From Saprospiraceae bacterium UBA2329 (GTDB lineage: Bacteria; Bacteroidota; Bacteroidia; Chitinophagales; Saprospiraceae), in the NCBI GenBank assembly GCA_002344975.1, contig DDUV01000038.1, forward strand, positions 1 through 52,636: DNA of 52,636 bases, written 5' to 3'. Positions 52,566 through 52,636 of this stretch are shown here, one piece after another. Position numbers and translations under genes: made by a program. Below the pieces are notes generated by a model that was not told the origin of the DNA, ran no database searches, and saw only the letters and a program-made list of their open reading frames with translations. Within the stretch, counting starts at the first letter, position 1. Every line of letters begins with the position of its first letter.

Positions 52566-52636
52566 GGGGCATGTAGCACGATAAAAATGAAAACCGCAAA
52601 ATATCGAATGTAAAATGTAAAACCCAACCGTAGGGC

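Overview
The window reads as a chromosomal segment of a moderately GC-rich Bacteroidota bacterium, most likely of the Saprospiria/Chitinophagia type. Four kinds of sequence evidence point there. Many genes are preceded by the Bacteroidota -7 promoter element TAnnTTTG. Shine-Dalgarno sequences are largely absent. Two secreted proteins end in type IX secretion (T9SS) sorting domains. Several protein architectures are typical of the phylum: a MurF-alanine racemase fusion, a RicT protein with a Cys-rich N-terminus, and a two-component-regulator histidine kinase with reg_prop/Y_Y_Y sensor. kdsB (Kdo activation) implies an LPS-bearing outer membrane. I saw no rRNA, tRNA or CRISPR array.

Layout. 0-5.2 kb: an orphan tail-like small protein, kdsB, an OsmC-like protein, a GT2 glycosyltransferase, a lipoprotein, and a T9SS-exported metzincin-like protease whose start is interrupted by a heptanucleotide repeat. 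5.4-12.5 kb: housekeeping genes (holB, ricT, lpdA, DEAD-box helicase) plus a small divergent HTH operon. 12.5-17.3 kb: an AAA/DUF4143 ATPase with a palindromic operator, and two WG-repeat exported proteins. 17.4-25.8 kb: a leftward block of envelope or secreted proteins (M48 protease, propeller lipoprotein, outer-membrane barrel, giant LamG/T9SS protein). 26.1-30.5 kb: a histidine kinase and LuxR regulator pair separated by a REP-associated transposase with hairpin ends. 30.6-34.4 kb: accessory genes with few recognisable families. 34.5-40.3 kb: a Ddl-Ddl-PASTA fusion, a second orphan tail protein, and pgi. 40.3-46.7 kb: a structured intergenic element, transporters, an acetyltransferase, Sua5/TsaC, and a degenerate GT2. 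46.7-52.6 kb: short-repeat-rich spacer, a BNR-propeller exported protein, and murF-alr.

Functional threads. Peptidoglycan D-Ala metabolism appears twice: the alanine racemase/MurF fusion, and a Ddl-like protein that also carries a transmembrane segment and extracellular PASTA repeats. Envelope and secretion genes dominate the leftward blocks.

Most notable observations. (1) A (TCACGGC)5 repeat puts the start of a secreted metalloprotease out of frame; one or four copies would restore a signal peptide, so this is a phase-variation candidate. (2) Two stand-alone small proteins resemble the variable C-terminal tail (RpnS-like) of Rpn nucleases and differ in IEKG repeat number. (3) A two-module Ddl/TM/PASTA fusion. 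(4) A RAYT with mirror-image double-hairpin ends sits inside a two-component operon. (5) Several unexplained structured or repeated intergenic elements. All function calls come from reading the sequence; no database search was possible.
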